The position numbers and the translations under genes were made by a program. Under the pieces are notes generated by a model, which was not told where the DNA came from, ran no database searches, and worked only from the letters and a program-made list of their open reading frames with translations. From assembly GCF_900112675.1 (NCBI RefSeq), contig NZ_FOMQ01000014.1, forward strand, positions 1 to 64,000: 64,000 nucleotides of DNA, given 5' to 3'. Positions 1 through 9,961 of the stretch are shown here, one piece after another (position 1 is the stretch's first letter; each line of letters starts with the position of its first letter). This DNA is from Paracidovorax konjaci. GTDB lineage: Bacteria; Pseudomonadota; Gammaproteobacteria; Burkholderiales; Burkholderiaceae_C.

Positions 1-93
1 CTTCGTGAACTGACTGGCTGCGATGTCCGAGCGCAGCGCGCCAGCGCGTAGCGAGTTTCGCAGCCGCGCCCCGTGACCGAGCACCGCAGGTTG

Positions 94-120
94 CCCCCTT
101 CGCCCTCCGGGCGAAGGGGG
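94..120. repeat. 12-bp inverted repeat (hairpin)
   Basis: Arms 94-105 (CCCCCTTCGCCC) and 109-120 pair perfectly around a 3-base loop. It lies downstream of urtD and could end or stabilise the urt transcript, but there is no T-run. Similar hairpins are common between genes in related genomes (general knowledge, not checked). Confidence 0.7.
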
Positions 121-153
121 ACGCAGCCAGCAGGGTCGCCTTTCTTTTGGGGC

Positions 154-179
154 CTTTTCTTTGGCGAAGCAAAGAAAAG
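154..179. repeat. 10-bp inverted repeat (hairpin)
   Basis: Arms 154-163 (CTTTTCTTTG) and 170-179 pair perfectly around a 6-base loop. Being rich in T/A, it could act as a terminator in either direction, including for urtD reading leftward. Confidence 0.65.
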
Positions 180-243
180 TGCCTCGGCCGCCGGGCCGAG
201 ACCCGGCCCCGGGAAACAAACCCAGAACAAAGCCAAAAAAACA

Positions 244-1118
<875 letters not shown>

Positions 1119-1122
<4 letters not shown>

Positions 1123-2276
1123 CGCGCAGCGCCTCCTTCTTCCTTGCGCAGGGCCTTCGCGATGCGCCCGCGCCAGCCGCCCGGCGAGCGCAGCAGCCCC
1201 ACCACGCCCTGCGGCAGGAACAGCGTGACGGCGATGAACAGCGCCCCGAGGAAATACAGCCAGAACTCGGGCGCCGTGACGGTGAGCCAGCTCTTGGCGC
1301 CGTTGACGAGGAAGGCGCCCACGATGGGCCCGATGAGCGTGGCGCGCCCGCCCACGGCCGCCCAGACGGCGATCTCGATGGAGTTGGCGGCGCTCATCTC
1401 GCCGGGGTTGATGATGCCCACCTGCGGCACGTAGAGCGCGCCGGCCACGCCGCACATCATGGCGCTCACGGTCCAGATGGCGAGCTTGTAGGGCAGCGGC
1501 GAGTAGCCCGAGAACATCACGCGGCTCTCGGCGTCGCGGATGGCCTGCAGCACGCGGCCGAACTTGGAGCGCACCAGCCAGCGCCCCAGGAGGAAGAAGC
1601 CGAGCAGCGCGAGCCCCGTGAGCACGAACAGCAGCATGCGCATGGTCGGAGTCGCCAGCGGCTGGCCCAGGATGCGCTTGAAATCGGTGAAGCCGTTGTT
1701 GCCGCCGAAGCCGGTCTCGTTGCGGAAGAAGAGCAGCATGGCCGCGAAGGTCATGGCCTGCGTGATGATCGAGAAATACACGCCCTTGATGCGCGAGCGG
1801 AAGGCGAAGTAGCCGAACACGAAGGCCACCAGCCCGGGCACGGCCACGACCAGCACCAGCGTGGCGATGAAGCTGTCCGAGAGCGCCCAGTGCCAGGGCA
1901 GCTCCTTCCAGTCGAGGAACACCATGAAGTCGGGCAGGTCGCTCTTGTAATTGCCGTCGCGGCCGATCTGGCGCATGAGGTACATGCCCATCACGTAGCC
2001 GCCCAGCGCGAAGAACAGGCCGTGGCCCAGGCTCAGGATGCCCGTGTAGCCCCAGATGAGGTCCATGGCCAGCGCGCAGATCGCGTAGCACATGATCTTG
2101 CCCAGCAGCGCCACGGCGTAGTCGGAGAGGTGGAAGGCGCTGCCGGCCGGCACGAGCAGGTTCAGCGCCGGCGCCACCGCGCAGACCGCGATCAGCGCGA
2201 CGATGAAGGCCGACCAGCCGCCGCGCGTGAGCAGGGGTGCCGGGGCGGGCAGTTGGATAGGGGTCGGAGTGGTCAT
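1119..2276 (-). CDS. urtC: Urea ABC transporter permease UrtC
   Basis: Second membrane permease of the urea importer, of the branched-chain amino acid (LivM-like) type. It has many hydrophobic segments, the LIWGYTGILSLGHG motif near residue 75 and a GGRATLIGPIVGAFLVN stretch towards the C-terminus. The chosen start is the ATG at 2276 (MTTPTP), giving 385 residues; a TTG three codons earlier is also possible, and neither has a strong ribosome site. The stop overlaps the urtD start. The preceding gene urtB ends 153 bases upstream, and the gap holds a repeat-like GC-rich sequence. Confidence 0.94.
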
Positions 2277-2285
2277 ATTTTTCAA

Positions 2286-2429
2286 CGTTTCGCATCGCCG
2301 GCGGCCGCAGCAACCGCCGCGGCCCGCACCAACGGCCGCCGCGCGAGGTCCGCACCGCCGCGCTGGCGGCGCCCTCCCTGCCGCAGAAGAAGGGGGGAGG
2401 AGCGAAGCGACGCAGGGAGGTGTTCCATA
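2286..2429 (-). repeat. Diverged copy of the stop-proximal dispersed repeat
   Basis: It lies immediately after the urtB stop, which is followed by GGAACACC and then a GC-rich region with opposed C- and G-runs. It shares the stop-adjacent AACACC(T/C)CCCTG start with the better copies at 4090-4202 and 26790-26912, but the rest is only loosely similar. It could be a processing or attenuation element inside the operon. Confidence 0.45.
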
Positions 2430-4013
2430 TCAGTCGGCCGTCCGCCCCTTGATGGCGAAGATGCCCTGCGGCCGCTTCTGGATGAAGACGATGATGAGCA
2501 CCAGCACGGCGATCTTGGCCAGCACGGCACCCGCCCAGCCTTCGAGGAACTTGTTCAGCACGCCCAGGCCCAGCGCGGCGTACACGGTGCCCGCGAGCTG
2601 GCCCACGCCGCCCAGCACCACCACCATGAACGAATCCACGATGTAGCCCTGCCCCAGGTCGGGGCCCACGTTGCCCACCTGGCTCAACGCACAGCCGGCC
2701 AGCCCGGCGATGCCCGAGCCCAGCGCGAAGGCATAGGTGTCGATGCGCGCGGTGTTCACGCCCATGCACGAGGCGATGGGCCGGTTCTGCGTCACGCCGC
2801 GCACGAACAGGCCCAGGCGCGTGCGGCCGATGAGGAAGGCCACGCCGCCCAGCACCGCGAAAGCGAAGCCCACGATCACCAGCCGGTTCCACGGCAGTTG
2901 CAGGTTCTGCAGCACCTGCACGCCGCCGCTCATCCAGGCGGGGTTCTCCACGCCCACGTTCTGCGCGCCGAACACCGTGCGCACGAGCTGCTGCAGCATC
3001 AGGCTGATGCCCCAGGTGGCCAGCAGCGTCTCCAGCGGACGGCCGTAGAGGAAGCGGATCACGCCGCGCTCCAGCAGCGCGCCCATGAGCGCCGAGGCCA
3101 GGAAGGCCACCGGCACCGCCGCGATCAGGTAGGCGTCGAACGCGCCCGGCAGGTAGCGCTGGAACAGGCCCTGCACCACGTAGGTGGCATAGGCGCCGAT
3201 CATCATCAGCTCGCCGTGCGCCATGTTGATCACGCCCATGAGGCCGTAGGTGATCGCCAGGCCCAGCGCCACCAGCAGCAGGATGGATCCCAGGCTGATG
3301 CCCGAGAACAGCGCGCCCAGGCGCTCGCCCCACTGCAGCCGATCCTCCACCGACTTCAGCGCCGCCGCGATGGCGGCCTTCGCCTTCGGGTCCTGCTCTT
3401 CGCGCAGTTGCTGCAGCAGCACCGTGCGCGTGGCGGGGTCGCCGCTCGATGCCAGGGCCTGCGCGGCGAGCTGGCGCTGCGCCGCGTCGCTGCCCGAGAG
3501 CAGGATGCGCGCGCGGATGGCTTCGAGCCGTGCCTTCAGGCCCGGCTCGCGCTCGGCCGCCAGCGCCTTGTCGATCAGCGGCAGGCGCGCCTCGTCCGCC
3601 TCGTCCTTCAGCGCATCGATGGCCGCGCGGCGCTGCGCCGCATCGGCCGACAGCAACTGCAGCGACGCGAGCGCGGTATCGAACTCGCCGCGCATGCGGT
3701 TGTTGTTGACGATGTCCTCCGCATCCGATGGCACGGCCACCTCCGCGCCCGTGACCGGGTCCGTGCCCCGGCCGTCCTTCACCACGATGGCGCGGCTGCC
3801 GGCGATCTTCACCGCATCGCCGGCCATGGCCCGGATGAAAGCCACCGTGGCCTCGTCCGGCGTGGCGATGGCCTGCTGCAGCGCGGCGATGCGCTCGTCG
3901 GTCTCGCCCGCAGCCATGGCCCGCGCCGCCTCGGCCGTGAGCGCATGCGCCTGCACCGCCGCACACAGCAGCAGCAGGCAGGCGATCAGGCGGTGGAAAA
4001 AGGTGATGGACAT
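2430..4013 (-). CDS. urtB: Urea ABC transporter permease UrtB
   Basis: First membrane permease of the urea importer (LivH-like). An N-terminal signal-like stretch (MSITFFHRLIACLLLLC) is followed by a soluble region of about 200 residues, then the permease core from about residue 230. Core motifs include MGVINMAHGELMMIGAY and QVGNVGPDLGQGYIVDSF. The long N-terminal extension is typical of UrtB. The chosen start at 4013 places the signal sequence at the N-terminus (527 residues); an upstream in-frame ATG would add 22 unlikely residues. It lies between urtA and urtC, separated from urtA by a dispersed repeat. Confidence 0.94.
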   Translation of the reverse strand: MSITFFHRLIACLLLLCAAVQAHALTAEAARAMAAGETDERIAALQQAIATPDEATVAFIRAMAGDAVKIAGSRAIVVKDGRGTDPVTGAEVAVPSDAEDIVNNNRMRGEFDTALASLQLLSADAAQRRAAIDALKDEADEARLPLIDKALAAEREPGLKARLEAIRARILLSGSDAAQRQLAAQALASSGDPATRTVLLQQLREEQDPKAKAAIAAALKSVEDRLQWGERLGALFSGISLGSILLLVALGLAITYGLMGVINMAHGELMMIGAYATYVVQGLFQRYLPGAFDAYLIAAVPVAFLASALMGALLERGVIRFLYGRPLETLLATWGISLMLQQLVRTVFGAQNVGVENPAWMSGGVQVLQNLQLPWNRLVIVGFAFAVLGGVAFLIGRTRLGLFVRGVTQNRPIASCMGVNTARIDTYAFALGSGIAGLAGCALSQVGNVGPDLGQGYIVDSFMVVVLGGVGQLAGTVYAALGLGVLNKFLEGWAGAVLAKIAVLVLIIVFIQKRPQGIFAIKGRTAD

Positions 4014-4089
4014 GTGAAGAGAGAAATCAACGGACGGAATGGCGTAGCCCGGCCACCTTTGCGAAAGCGCGTGGCGCAAGCCATCGCGC

Positions 4090-4202
4090 GGCCCAGGCCA
4101 GCAGACGCCGCGGAACCGGCTCCGCCGGGCCGCTGGCGTCGTCCCCCCTCCTACGCGCAGCGTGAGAGAGGGGGGAAGGCCCGAAGGGCCTCAGGGGGGT
4201 GT
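4090..4202 (-). repeat. Stop-proximal dispersed repeat, copy 1
   Basis: A block of about 110 bases starting right at the urtA stop (TGAACACCCCCCTGAGG on the coding strand) with nested hairpins (a GGCCC/GGGCC arm pair and opposed C- and G-runs). It is closely similar over its whole length to 26790-26912, which follows the lctP stop. Being inside an operon, it may tune downstream expression or protect the upstream message. No transposase or target duplication is visible. Confidence 0.8.
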
Positions 4203-5465
4203 TCACTTCTTCTCGGGTTCGTCCTTCTTCTTGTCGTTGCCTTCGATGTACGGGCTCCAGGGCTTGGCCTTCACCGGGCCCGGCGTCTTCCACACCACGT
4301 TGAACTGGCCGTCGGCGCGGATCTCGCCGATGAACACGCTCTTGTGCAGGTGGTGGTTTTTCTCGTCCATCTTGCTGACGATGCCGCTGGGCGCCTTGAA
4401 GGTCTGGCCGGCCATGGCGGCGGTCACCTTGTCCACATCCGTGCTCTTGGCCTTCTCCACGGCCTGCTTCCACATGTGGATGCCGATGTAGGTGGCCTCC
4501 ATCGGGTCGTTCGTGAGCGGCTTGTCCTTGTGGCCGGGGATGTTCTTGGCCTTCGCGTAGTCGCTCCACTTCTTGATGAATGCCGTGTTCTCGGGGTTCT
4601 TGATCGACATGAAGTAGTTCCAGGCGGCCAGGTGGCCCACGAGCGGCTTGGTGTCCACGCCGCGCAGTTCCTCTTCGCCCACGCTGAAGGCCACGACCGG
4701 CACGTCCTTGGCCTTCAGGCCCGCGTTGCCCAGTTCCTTGTAGAAGGGCACGTTGGAGTCGCCGTTGATGGTGGAGACCACGGCGGTCTTGCCGCCCTGG
4801 CTGAACTTCTTGATGTCGGCCACGATGGTCTGGTAGTCGCTGTGGCCGAAGGGGGTGTACTTCTCGTCGATGTCGGAATCCTTCACGCCCTTGGACTTCA
4901 GGTAGGCGCGCAGGATCTTGTTGGTGGTGCGCGGGTACACGTAGTCGGTGCCCAGCAGCACCCAGCGCTTGGCGGCGCCGCCGTCCTTGCCCATGAGGTA
5001 GTCCACCGCGGGGATGGCCTGCTGGTTGGGCGCGGCGCCCGTGTAGAACACGTTCTTGGAAAGCTCCTCGCCCTCGTACTGCACGGGGTAGAAGAGCAGG
5101 CCGTTCATCTCCTCGACCACCGGCAGCACCGACTTTCGGCTCACCGAGGTCCAGCAGCCGAAGATCACCGAGACCTTGTCCTGGCCCAGCAGCTGCTTGG
5201 TCTTCTCGGCGAACAGCGGCCAATTGGAGGCCGGGTCCACCACCACGGGTTCGAGTTTCTTGCCGAGCACGCCGCCCGAGGCGTTGATCTCGTCGATCGC
5301 CATCAGCACCGTGTCTTTCAGCACGGTCTCGGAGATGGCCATGGTGCCCGAGAGGCTGTGCAGCACACCGACCTTGATGGTGTCGGCCGCCTGCGCGGGC
5401 AGTGCGGAGAGGCCGGCCAGGGCGGCTGCGGCGCACAGCGCCTGGAGAGTGAAGCGACGTTGCAT
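4203..5465 (-). CDS. urtA: Urea ABC transporter substrate-binding protein UrtA
   Basis: Periplasmic binding protein that captures urea for the UrtBCD importer. It has a signal peptide ([21 protein letters not shown], cleavage near AQA-AD, residue 26). The mature protein begins [19 protein letters not shown], typical of type I amide/urea binding proteins, with [15 protein letters not shown] and a lysine-rich tail. Length 420 is normal. A GGAG lies 8 bases before the ATG. It is the first gene of the operon, divergent from dctA, with a palindrome at 5572-5589 in the shared promoter region. Confidence 0.96.
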   Translation of the reverse strand: MQRRFTLQALCAAAALAGLSALPAQAADTIKVGVLHSLSGTMAISETVLKDTVLMAIDEINASGGVLGKKLEPVVVDPASNWPLFAEKTKQLLGQDKVSVIFGCWTSVSRKSVLPVVEEMNGLLFYPVQYEGEELSKNVFYTGAAPNQQAIPAVDYLMGKDGGAAKRWVLLGTDYVYPRTTNKILRAYLKSKGVKDSDIDEKYTPFGHSDYQTIVADIKKFSQGGKTAVVSTINGDSNVPFYKELGNAGLKAKDVPVVAFSVGEEELRGVDTKPLVGHLAAWNYFMSIKNPENTAFIKKWSDYAKAKNIPGHKDKPLTNDPMEATYIGIHMWKQAVEKAKSTDVDKVTAAMAGQTFKAPSGIVSKMDEKNHHLHKSVFIGEIRADGQFNVVWKTPGPVKAKPWSPYIEGNDKKKDEPEKK

Positions 5466-5823
5466 GGTGGGCTCCGGGAAAGTGGGTAAGGGAAACGCGG
5501 GAGGAGGGGGAAATCAAGCCAGCGCAGTGGATCGATGGGCCCGATTCTGGAGAGCCGGCCCGGCGCGGGAAATACGCCAACGGGCGTATGCCGGCCGGTG
5601 CCGCCCCCGCCGCACCCGCCGCATCGCCTGCCCGTCCCTTTCTGCGCCCGGCCCGCACCCGCTCCGTTCCAGTGGCCCCGGACTCCCACGGAGTGGGATC
5701 AACGATGTGGTTTCCCACAATGGCCGGGAGAAAACCCTGCTTTACAGTGCCTCACCTTTTCGCTGCGGCGGCGCCGGGACAAGCGCGCCCTGCCCTGTTT
5801 TCCTTCTGACCCAAGAGGCCTGC
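5466..5823. promoter_or_regulatory. Divergent promoter region urtA / dctA
   Basis: A 358-base gap between divergent genes with no coding sequence of its own. It holds the palindrome at 5572-5589 and a smaller repeat of CCCAC/GTGGG type around 5690-5716. I looked for a sigma-54 promoter (GG-N10-GC spacing) in front of urtA and saw none. Confidence 0.6.
5572..5589. promoter_or_regulatory. Palindromic operator candidate upstream of urtA
   Basis: ATACGCC-AACG-GGCGTAT, two perfect 7-base arms, 107 bases before the urtA ATG. A related palindrome (CGCC-N4-GGCGTAT) precedes ureA at 39226-39243, matching at 12 of 18 positions. The shared site suggests one regulator, possibly the LuxR-type response regulator at 34498-35568. 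That link is inference. Confidence 0.6.
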
Positions 5824-7176
5824 ATGACCGCAACCGTACGGATCCCCGCCAAACTCCCGATCTACCGATCGCTCTACGTCCAGGTGCTCTTCGCCGTGGT
5901 CGTGGGCGTGCTGCTCGGGCACTTCTACCCCGAGCTGGGCGAGAAGATGAAGCCCCTGGGCGACGGCTTCATCAAGCTGATCAAGATGATCATCGCGCCC
6001 ATCATCTTCTGCACCGTGGTGGTCGGCATCGCCGGCATGGAGGACATGAAGAAGGTGGGCCGCACGGGCGGGCTGGCGCTGCTGTACTTCGAGATCGTGA
6101 GCACCATCGCCCTCATCATCGGGCTCATCGTGGTGAACGTGCTCAAGCCCGGCGCGGGCATGAACGTCGATGCCGCGGCCATCGACACCAAGTCCATCGC
6201 GGCCTACACGGCGCCCGGCAAGATGGGCACCACCACCGACTTCTTCATGAACATCATCCCCACCACCGTGGTGGATGCCTTCGCCAAGGGCGAGATCCTG
6301 CAGGTGCTGCTGATCGCCGTGATGTTCGGCTTCGCGCTGCACCGCTTCGGCGGCCGCGGCACGCTGGTGTTCGATTTCATCGAGAAGACCTCGCACGTGC
6401 TGTTCACCATCGTGGGCTACATCATGAAGGTGGCCCCGATCGGCGCGTTCGGCGCCATGGCCTTCACCATCGGCAAGTACGGCGTGGGCTCGCTGCTCTC
6501 GCTGGGCAAGCTCATGGGTTCGTTCTACCTCACCTGCCTGCTGTTCGTGTTCATCGTGCTGGGCCTGATCGCGCGCTTCCACGGCTTCTCGATCTGGAAG
6601 TTCGTGAAGTACATCAAGGAAGAACTGCTCATCGTGCTGGGCACCTCGTCCAGCGAATCGGTGCTGCCGCGCATGATGGAAAAGATGGAGAACCTGGGCG
6701 CCAAGAAGACCACCGTGGGCCTCGTGATCCCCACCGGCTATTCGTTCAACCTGGACGGCACCTCCATCTACCTCACCATGGCCGCGGTGTTCATCGCCCA
6801 GGCCACCAACACCCCGCTGGACATCACGCACCAGATCACGCTGCTGCTGGTGCTGCTGCTCACCTCCAAGGGCGCGGCCGGCATCACGGGCAGCGGCTTC
6901 ATCGTGCTGGCGGCAACGCTCTCGGCCGTGGGCCACGTGCCGGTGGCGGGCCTGGCGCTGATCCTGGGCATCGACCGCTTCATGTCGGAGGCGCGCGCGC
7001 TCACCAACCTCGTGGGCAACGGCGTGGCCACCATCGTCGTGGCCAAGTGGACGGGCGACCTCGACACCGAGCAGCTCCGCAACCGCCTGGACAACCCCGA
7101 CTGGGTCGCCGCGCAGGAGCCCGAGGCGATCCTGGACGGCAAGACCGAACGCATGGACACGTCGGGCAGGCACTGA
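5824..7176 (+). CDS. dctA: C4-dicarboxylate:cation symporter DctA
   Basis: Inner-membrane carrier for succinate, fumarate and malate driven by the cation gradient (DAACS family). At 450 residues it has the family length. Conserved stretches are [20 protein letters not shown] near residue 50, the serine-rich [12 protein letters not shown] near 275 and the substrate-site region [14 protein letters not shown] near 305. The start at 5824 has AAGAGG about 7 bases upstream and the family N-terminus [12 protein letters not shown]; in-frame codons further upstream are not homologous. A clear intrinsic terminator follows at 7199-7221. Confidence 0.97.
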   Translation: MTATVRIPAKLPIYRSLYVQVLFAVVVGVLLGHFYPELGEKMKPLGDGFIKLIKMIIAPIIFCTVVVGIAGMEDMKKVGRTGGLALLYFEIVSTIALIIGLIVVNVLKPGAGMNVDAAAIDTKSIAAYTAPGKMGTTTDFFMNIIPTTVVDAFAKGEILQVLLIAVMFGFALHRFGGRGTLVFDFIEKTSHVLFTIVGYIMKVAPIGAFGAMAFTIGKYGVGSLLSLGKLMGSFYLTCLLFVFIVLGLIARFHGFSIWKFVKYIKEELLIVLGTSSSESVLPRMMEKMENLGAKKTTVGLVIPTGYSFNLDGTSIYLTMAAVFIAQATNTPLDITHQITLLLVLLLTSKGAAGITGSGFIVLAATLSAVGHVPVAGLALILGIDRFMSEARALTNLVGNGVATIVVAKWTGDLDTEQLRNRLDNPDWVAAQEPEAILDGKTERMDTSGRH

Positions 7177-7198
7177 GCCCCAACGCTGCAAGCGACGA

Positions 7199-7221
7199 GG
7201 CCGGCATCCGCCGGCCTTTTT
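7199..7221 (+). terminator. Intrinsic terminator of dctA
   Basis: A 7-bp perfect stem (GGCCGGC/GCCGGCC, 7199-7205 with 7210-7216), 4-base loop and five T residues, 22 bases after the dctA stop. Confidence 0.9.
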
Positions 7222-7263
7222 CATGCGTGTCGCATACACGCGACCATCGCCCCCCGCACTTGC

Positions 7264-7288
7264 TTCGCCGCCATGCCAACCCCTTCGC
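7264..7288 (+). promoter_or_regulatory. PIP / hrpII box
   Basis: TTCGC (7264-7268), 15 bases, TTCGC (7284-7288). This matches the plant-inducible-promoter consensus TTCGB-N15-TTCGB bound by HrpX/HrpB regulators of type III secretion genes in Xanthomonas, Ralstonia and Acidovorax (established knowledge). It lies 76 bases before the effector-candidate start and just after the dctA terminator. I see no clean YANNNT -10 box at the usual 30-32 base spacing. Confidence 0.75.
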
Positions 7289-7363
7289 TCTCTGCCTGTT
7301 TTGCTGCGGTTCATGGCCCGAGATTTCCTGCTTCGACGCCATAGAGGAAGAGGGAGAAAACCC

Positions 7364-8497
7364 ATGCCACACATCGTGTTTCACCGCGGATTGCTCAAAT
7401 CCTGCCTTCCACCGAAGGAAAAGGACATATCTCCACCCGCCGAAGAACAGCCGCGGACCAGCAGCAAATGCCTGGATGCCTCGCGCTTCATCGGCATACC
7501 GACACTTCGCCGCGGCGCCGCACCCGCAAAGCAGAGCGTCCCCGATGCGTCGCCACCGGACGCGCCGCCCGATGCATCCAACCACTCAGGTCCCATCGGC
7601 AGGCACCGGACGGTGCTGCGTTTTCGCGAACCCGAACGCGAATCCGATGCCGTGCTCGTCTACGACACCCCGCCCCTGCAGCCTCCTGAAGCGATGGCAT
7701 TCTTCCGGCACACGGGGCAGACCCAGCACCTGCCGCCATCCATCAATACACAGGGACTGGACACGCTGCTGCTGGCTGGCAGCGAACGCATCTCTTCGGT
7801 CGACCAGGTGAAGGAGATCCGCAGGCACTTCGGCGATGTGCCCCTGGTGGTGGTGGATCTGCGGCAGGAGTCCCATGCGGTGGCACAGAAGCACCCCCTG
7901 ACTTGGCGGGGGGCCATGGACTGGGCCAACGTGGGATTGAAGACGGACGCCGTCCTGGAACTGGAAGCGCAACAGATTGAGGCGCTACGCCTGCAGCGAA
8001 GCGCCACCGCACTGCACGCCGACCAAGTCAAAGGGAAAACCGCCGATCCCGCCGCGAAGCGACTGGACACTGCCGAAGTGCGCTCGGAACAGGAGATCGT
8101 GGAGGCGGCCGGTGCCGCCTACAGCCGCATCGCGGTGAGCGACCATGTGCGGCCTGCCCGCGAAGACGTGGACCGGTTCATCGCGCTCGTGCGATCGCTT
8201 CCCGAGGGCACGGCTTTGCATGTGCACTGCAACGGGGGCCGCGGCCGGACCACGACCTTCATGGCGCTCTACGACATGCTGCAGAACGCGCGCGTGGTAG
8301 ATGCGGCGTCCATCATCGCGCGCCAATCGTCACTGGGATACGACTACAACCTGGCGGACACCGGCGCGGTCAAGGAAAGCAAACGGGCCTTCCATGCGGA
8401 CCGGCTGGACTTTCTCCAAGAATTCCATGCCTATGCCCGGGAGAATCCGCGCGGCCAGCCGTTGAGCTGGTCCGAATGGCGCGGCAGCGACGCCTGA
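7364..8497 (+). CDS. PTP-like inositol phosphatase (phytase), candidate type III effector
   Basis: A cysteine phosphatase of the Selenomonas PhyA (PTP-like phytase) type, expected to remove phosphates from inositol polyphosphates. The P-loop HCNGGRGRTT places the catalytic Cys at residue 289 and Arg at 295. The general acid is probably Asp260 in SDHVRP, and VVVDLRQESH with DWANVGL matches the conserved family block. Residues 1 to about 120 are Pro/Ser/Ala-rich without a Sec signal peptide, as in type III effectors. Xanthomonas XopH is a precedent for an effector phytase. The ATG at 7364 follows a strong GAGG/GGGAG stretch and gives 377 residues. Base composition looks less GC-biased than its neighbours. 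Enzyme class is clear; effector role is inference from the PIP box and N-terminus. Confidence 0.85.
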   Translation: MPHIVFHRGLLKSCLPPKEKDISPPAEEQPRTSSKCLDASRFIGIPTLRRGAAPAKQSVPDASPPDAPPDASNHSGPIGRHRTVLRFREPERESDAVLVYDTPPLQPPEAMAFFRHTGQTQHLPPSINTQGLDTLLLAGSERISSVDQVKEIRRHFGDVPLVVVDLRQESHAVAQKHPLTWRGAMDWANVGLKTDAVLELEAQQIEALRLQRSATALHADQVKGKTADPAAKRLDTAEVRSEQEIVEAAGAAYSRIAVSDHVRPAREDVDRFIALVRSLPEGTALHVHCNGGRGRTTTFMALYDMLQNARVVDAASIIARQSSLGYDYNLADTGAVKESKRAFHADRLDFLQEFHAYARENPRGQPLSWSEWRGSDA

Positions 8498-8546
8498 GCC
8501 TGATCATCACCTGCGGCCCGTCCATTCCGCCGGGCCGGCGGAATGG

Positions 8547-8584
8547 AAAAAAGCGGCCTGCACGATCGCCGTGCAAAGCCGCTT
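8547..8584 (-). terminator. Intrinsic terminator for the yceI genes
   Basis: Read on the minus strand: AAGCGGC stem, inner GCACG/CGTGC stem, GCCGCTT and a T-run (8547-8552 on the plus strand are A). It lies 50 bases after the yceI stop. A second strong hairpin at 8522-8546 (10-bp arms CCATTCCGCC) lies beyond it, after the phytase gene. Confidence 0.8.
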
Positions 8585-8634
8585 GCAAGAAAGCCCCCGC
8601 GCCGCTGCACGGCGGGTGGGAACCGGAAGCGCAG

Positions 8635-9210
8635 TTACTGCTTCACGGCTTCGATCTGCGCCACGATGCGCACGTTCTTGGGGAAGCCGTACTGCACGCC
8701 GTAGTCCAGGCCGAACTGGGTGCGGTCGATGGTGGTCTCGAAGTCGCCGCCGCACACTTCGCGCTTGAGCATCGGGCTCTGGTAGCAGGCGAACTGGTTG
8801 GCCTTGAAGGTCACGGGGTGCGTCTGGCCCTTCAGGGTCAGGCTGCCGGCCACGGAGGTGAGCTTGTCGCCGTCGAAGGTGAACTTGTCGCCCACGAACT
8901 TGGCGGTGGGGTACTTGGAGGCGTCGAAGATGTCGGCGCTCTGCAGGTGCTTGTCGAAGGGGGGCGTGCCGGTGTTGATCGAAGCGATCTGGAAGGTGAT
9001 GTCCACCTTGCCGGTCTTGGCGGCCTTGTCCAGCTCGATCGTGCCTTCCTTCTTGTCGAAGCGGCCGCGGTTCACGCTGGCGCCGAAGTGGCTGATCTCG
9101 AACGTGGCGAAGGTGTGCGTCGGCTCCACGGCATACGTGGCGGTCTGGGCCTGGGCGGCGCCGGCGAACAGGGTGGCCGCGGCGGCCAGGGCGAAGAGGG
9201 ATTTACGCAT
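8635..9210 (-). CDS. YceI family periplasmic protein
   Basis: A secreted lipocalin-like beta-barrel protein; YceI proteins bind polyprenoid lipids and several sit next to b561 cytochromes, but their physiological role is poorly known. It has a signal peptide with cleavage near AQA-QT (residue 22), then YAVEPTHTFATFEISHFG, the family start, and LTLKGQTHPVTF. Length 191 is normal. GGAG lies 8 bases before the ATG. Two cysteines (FACYQ and EVCGG) could form a disulfide. It is third in a minus-strand set with a second yceI and a cytochrome b561. Confidence 0.93.
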   Translation of the reverse strand: MRKSLFALAAAATLFAGAAQAQTATYAVEPTHTFATFEISHFGASVNRGRFDKKEGTIELDKAAKTGKVDITFQIASINTGTPPFDKHLQSADIFDASKYPTAKFVGDKFTFDGDKLTSVAGSLTLKGQTHPVTFKANQFACYQSPMLKREVCGGDFETTIDRTQFGLDYGVQYGFPKNVRIVAQIEAVKQ

Positions 9211-9295
9211 GTCGATATCTCCGGTTGAAAAAGACAGGGGGAAAAGCGGAAAAGAAAGCAGCGGACGGGAAAGGCGGGGCGCGGTCAGGCCGCGC

Positions 9296-9874
9296 TCACA
9301 GCTTGCCCACGCCCGTGAGCGCGAGCTTGAACTTCACCTGCACCTCGTCGGCCACCATGGAGGTGTCGGCCCACTCGTTCTCGCCGATCTTGAAGGCCAG
9401 CCGCTTGATGGCGAAGCTGCCCGTGGCAACGGTGGTGGCGCCGGTCTGCGTGAGCGTGACCGGGGCGACGACATCCTGCGTGGCGCCCTTGACGCTCAGC
9501 TTGCCGGCCACCTCGAACTTGCCGGGGCCGGTGGACTTGATCGCCGTGGACTGGAACGCAGCCTGCGGGAACTTGGGCACGTTGAACCACGTGGGCTTGG
9601 GCAGCTCGGCATCGGTCTCCTTCACGCCCAGCGTGGCGCTGCCGGTGTCCACCGTGATGGTGATCTTGCTGGTGGCCAGCTTGGCGGGATCGAACGCCAC
9701 CTGGGCATCGAACTTCCTGAACTTGCCTTCGACGGGCACGCCCATCTGCTTGCTCACGAAGGTGATCTCGCTCTGCTCGGGCACGAGCTTTTGCTGTGCG
9801 AACGCGGGGGCACCCGCCAGCACGGCCGCGGAAGCCAGCGCCAGGCCGGCGAAAGTGGTCGAGGAAAACTTCAT
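9296..9874 (-). CDS. YceI family periplasmic protein (second copy)
   Basis: A diverged YceI paralogue, 192 residues, with signal peptide ending near AFA-QQ (residue 27) and the YceI pattern QSEITFVSKQMGVPVEGKF. The C-terminus (FAIKRLAFKIGENEWADTS) is characteristic of the YceI subgroup found beside b561 cytochromes. It lies between yceI-1 and the b561 gene with gaps of about 85 bases, probably one transcript. A redox or lipid-quinone carrier role is inference. Confidence 0.92.
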   Translation of the reverse strand: MKFSSTTFAGLALASAAVLAGAPAFAQQKLVPEQSEITFVSKQMGVPVEGKFRKFDAQVAFDPAKLATSKITITVDTGSATLGVKETDAELPKPTWFNVPKFPQAAFQSTAIKSTGPGKFEVAGKLSVKGATQDVVAPVTLTQTGATTVATGSFAIKRLAFKIGENEWADTSMVADEVQVKFKLALTGVGKL

Positions 9875-9961
9875 GGGGGCTCCGTTCGGGTGGATCGGTC
9901 GAAGGGGAATGAAAGAAAAGAAAAAGCGCCAGCAACAGAGACGGCCGCCGGCGCGCCGCGT

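Larger units (their letters stand above)
1..243. other. Non-coding left edge with two strong hairpins
   Basis: No convincing gene lies here; the long open frames are antisense or GC-driven. It follows the urtD stop on the minus strand. Two near-perfect inverted repeats stand out, at 94-120 (12-bp arms) and 154-179 (10-bp arms). No urtE coding sequence is visible, although urtE often directly follows urtD in other bacteria. Confidence 0.7.

Noticed and set aside
1890-5489. Very long open frame on the plus strand across the urt genes
   Set aside because: It is the mirror of high third-position GC in the real minus-strand genes; the protein text is low-complexity and crosses two gene boundaries.
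5466-5823. Sigma-54 promoter before urtA
   Set aside because: No GG-N10-GC pair of the right kind on the minus strand.
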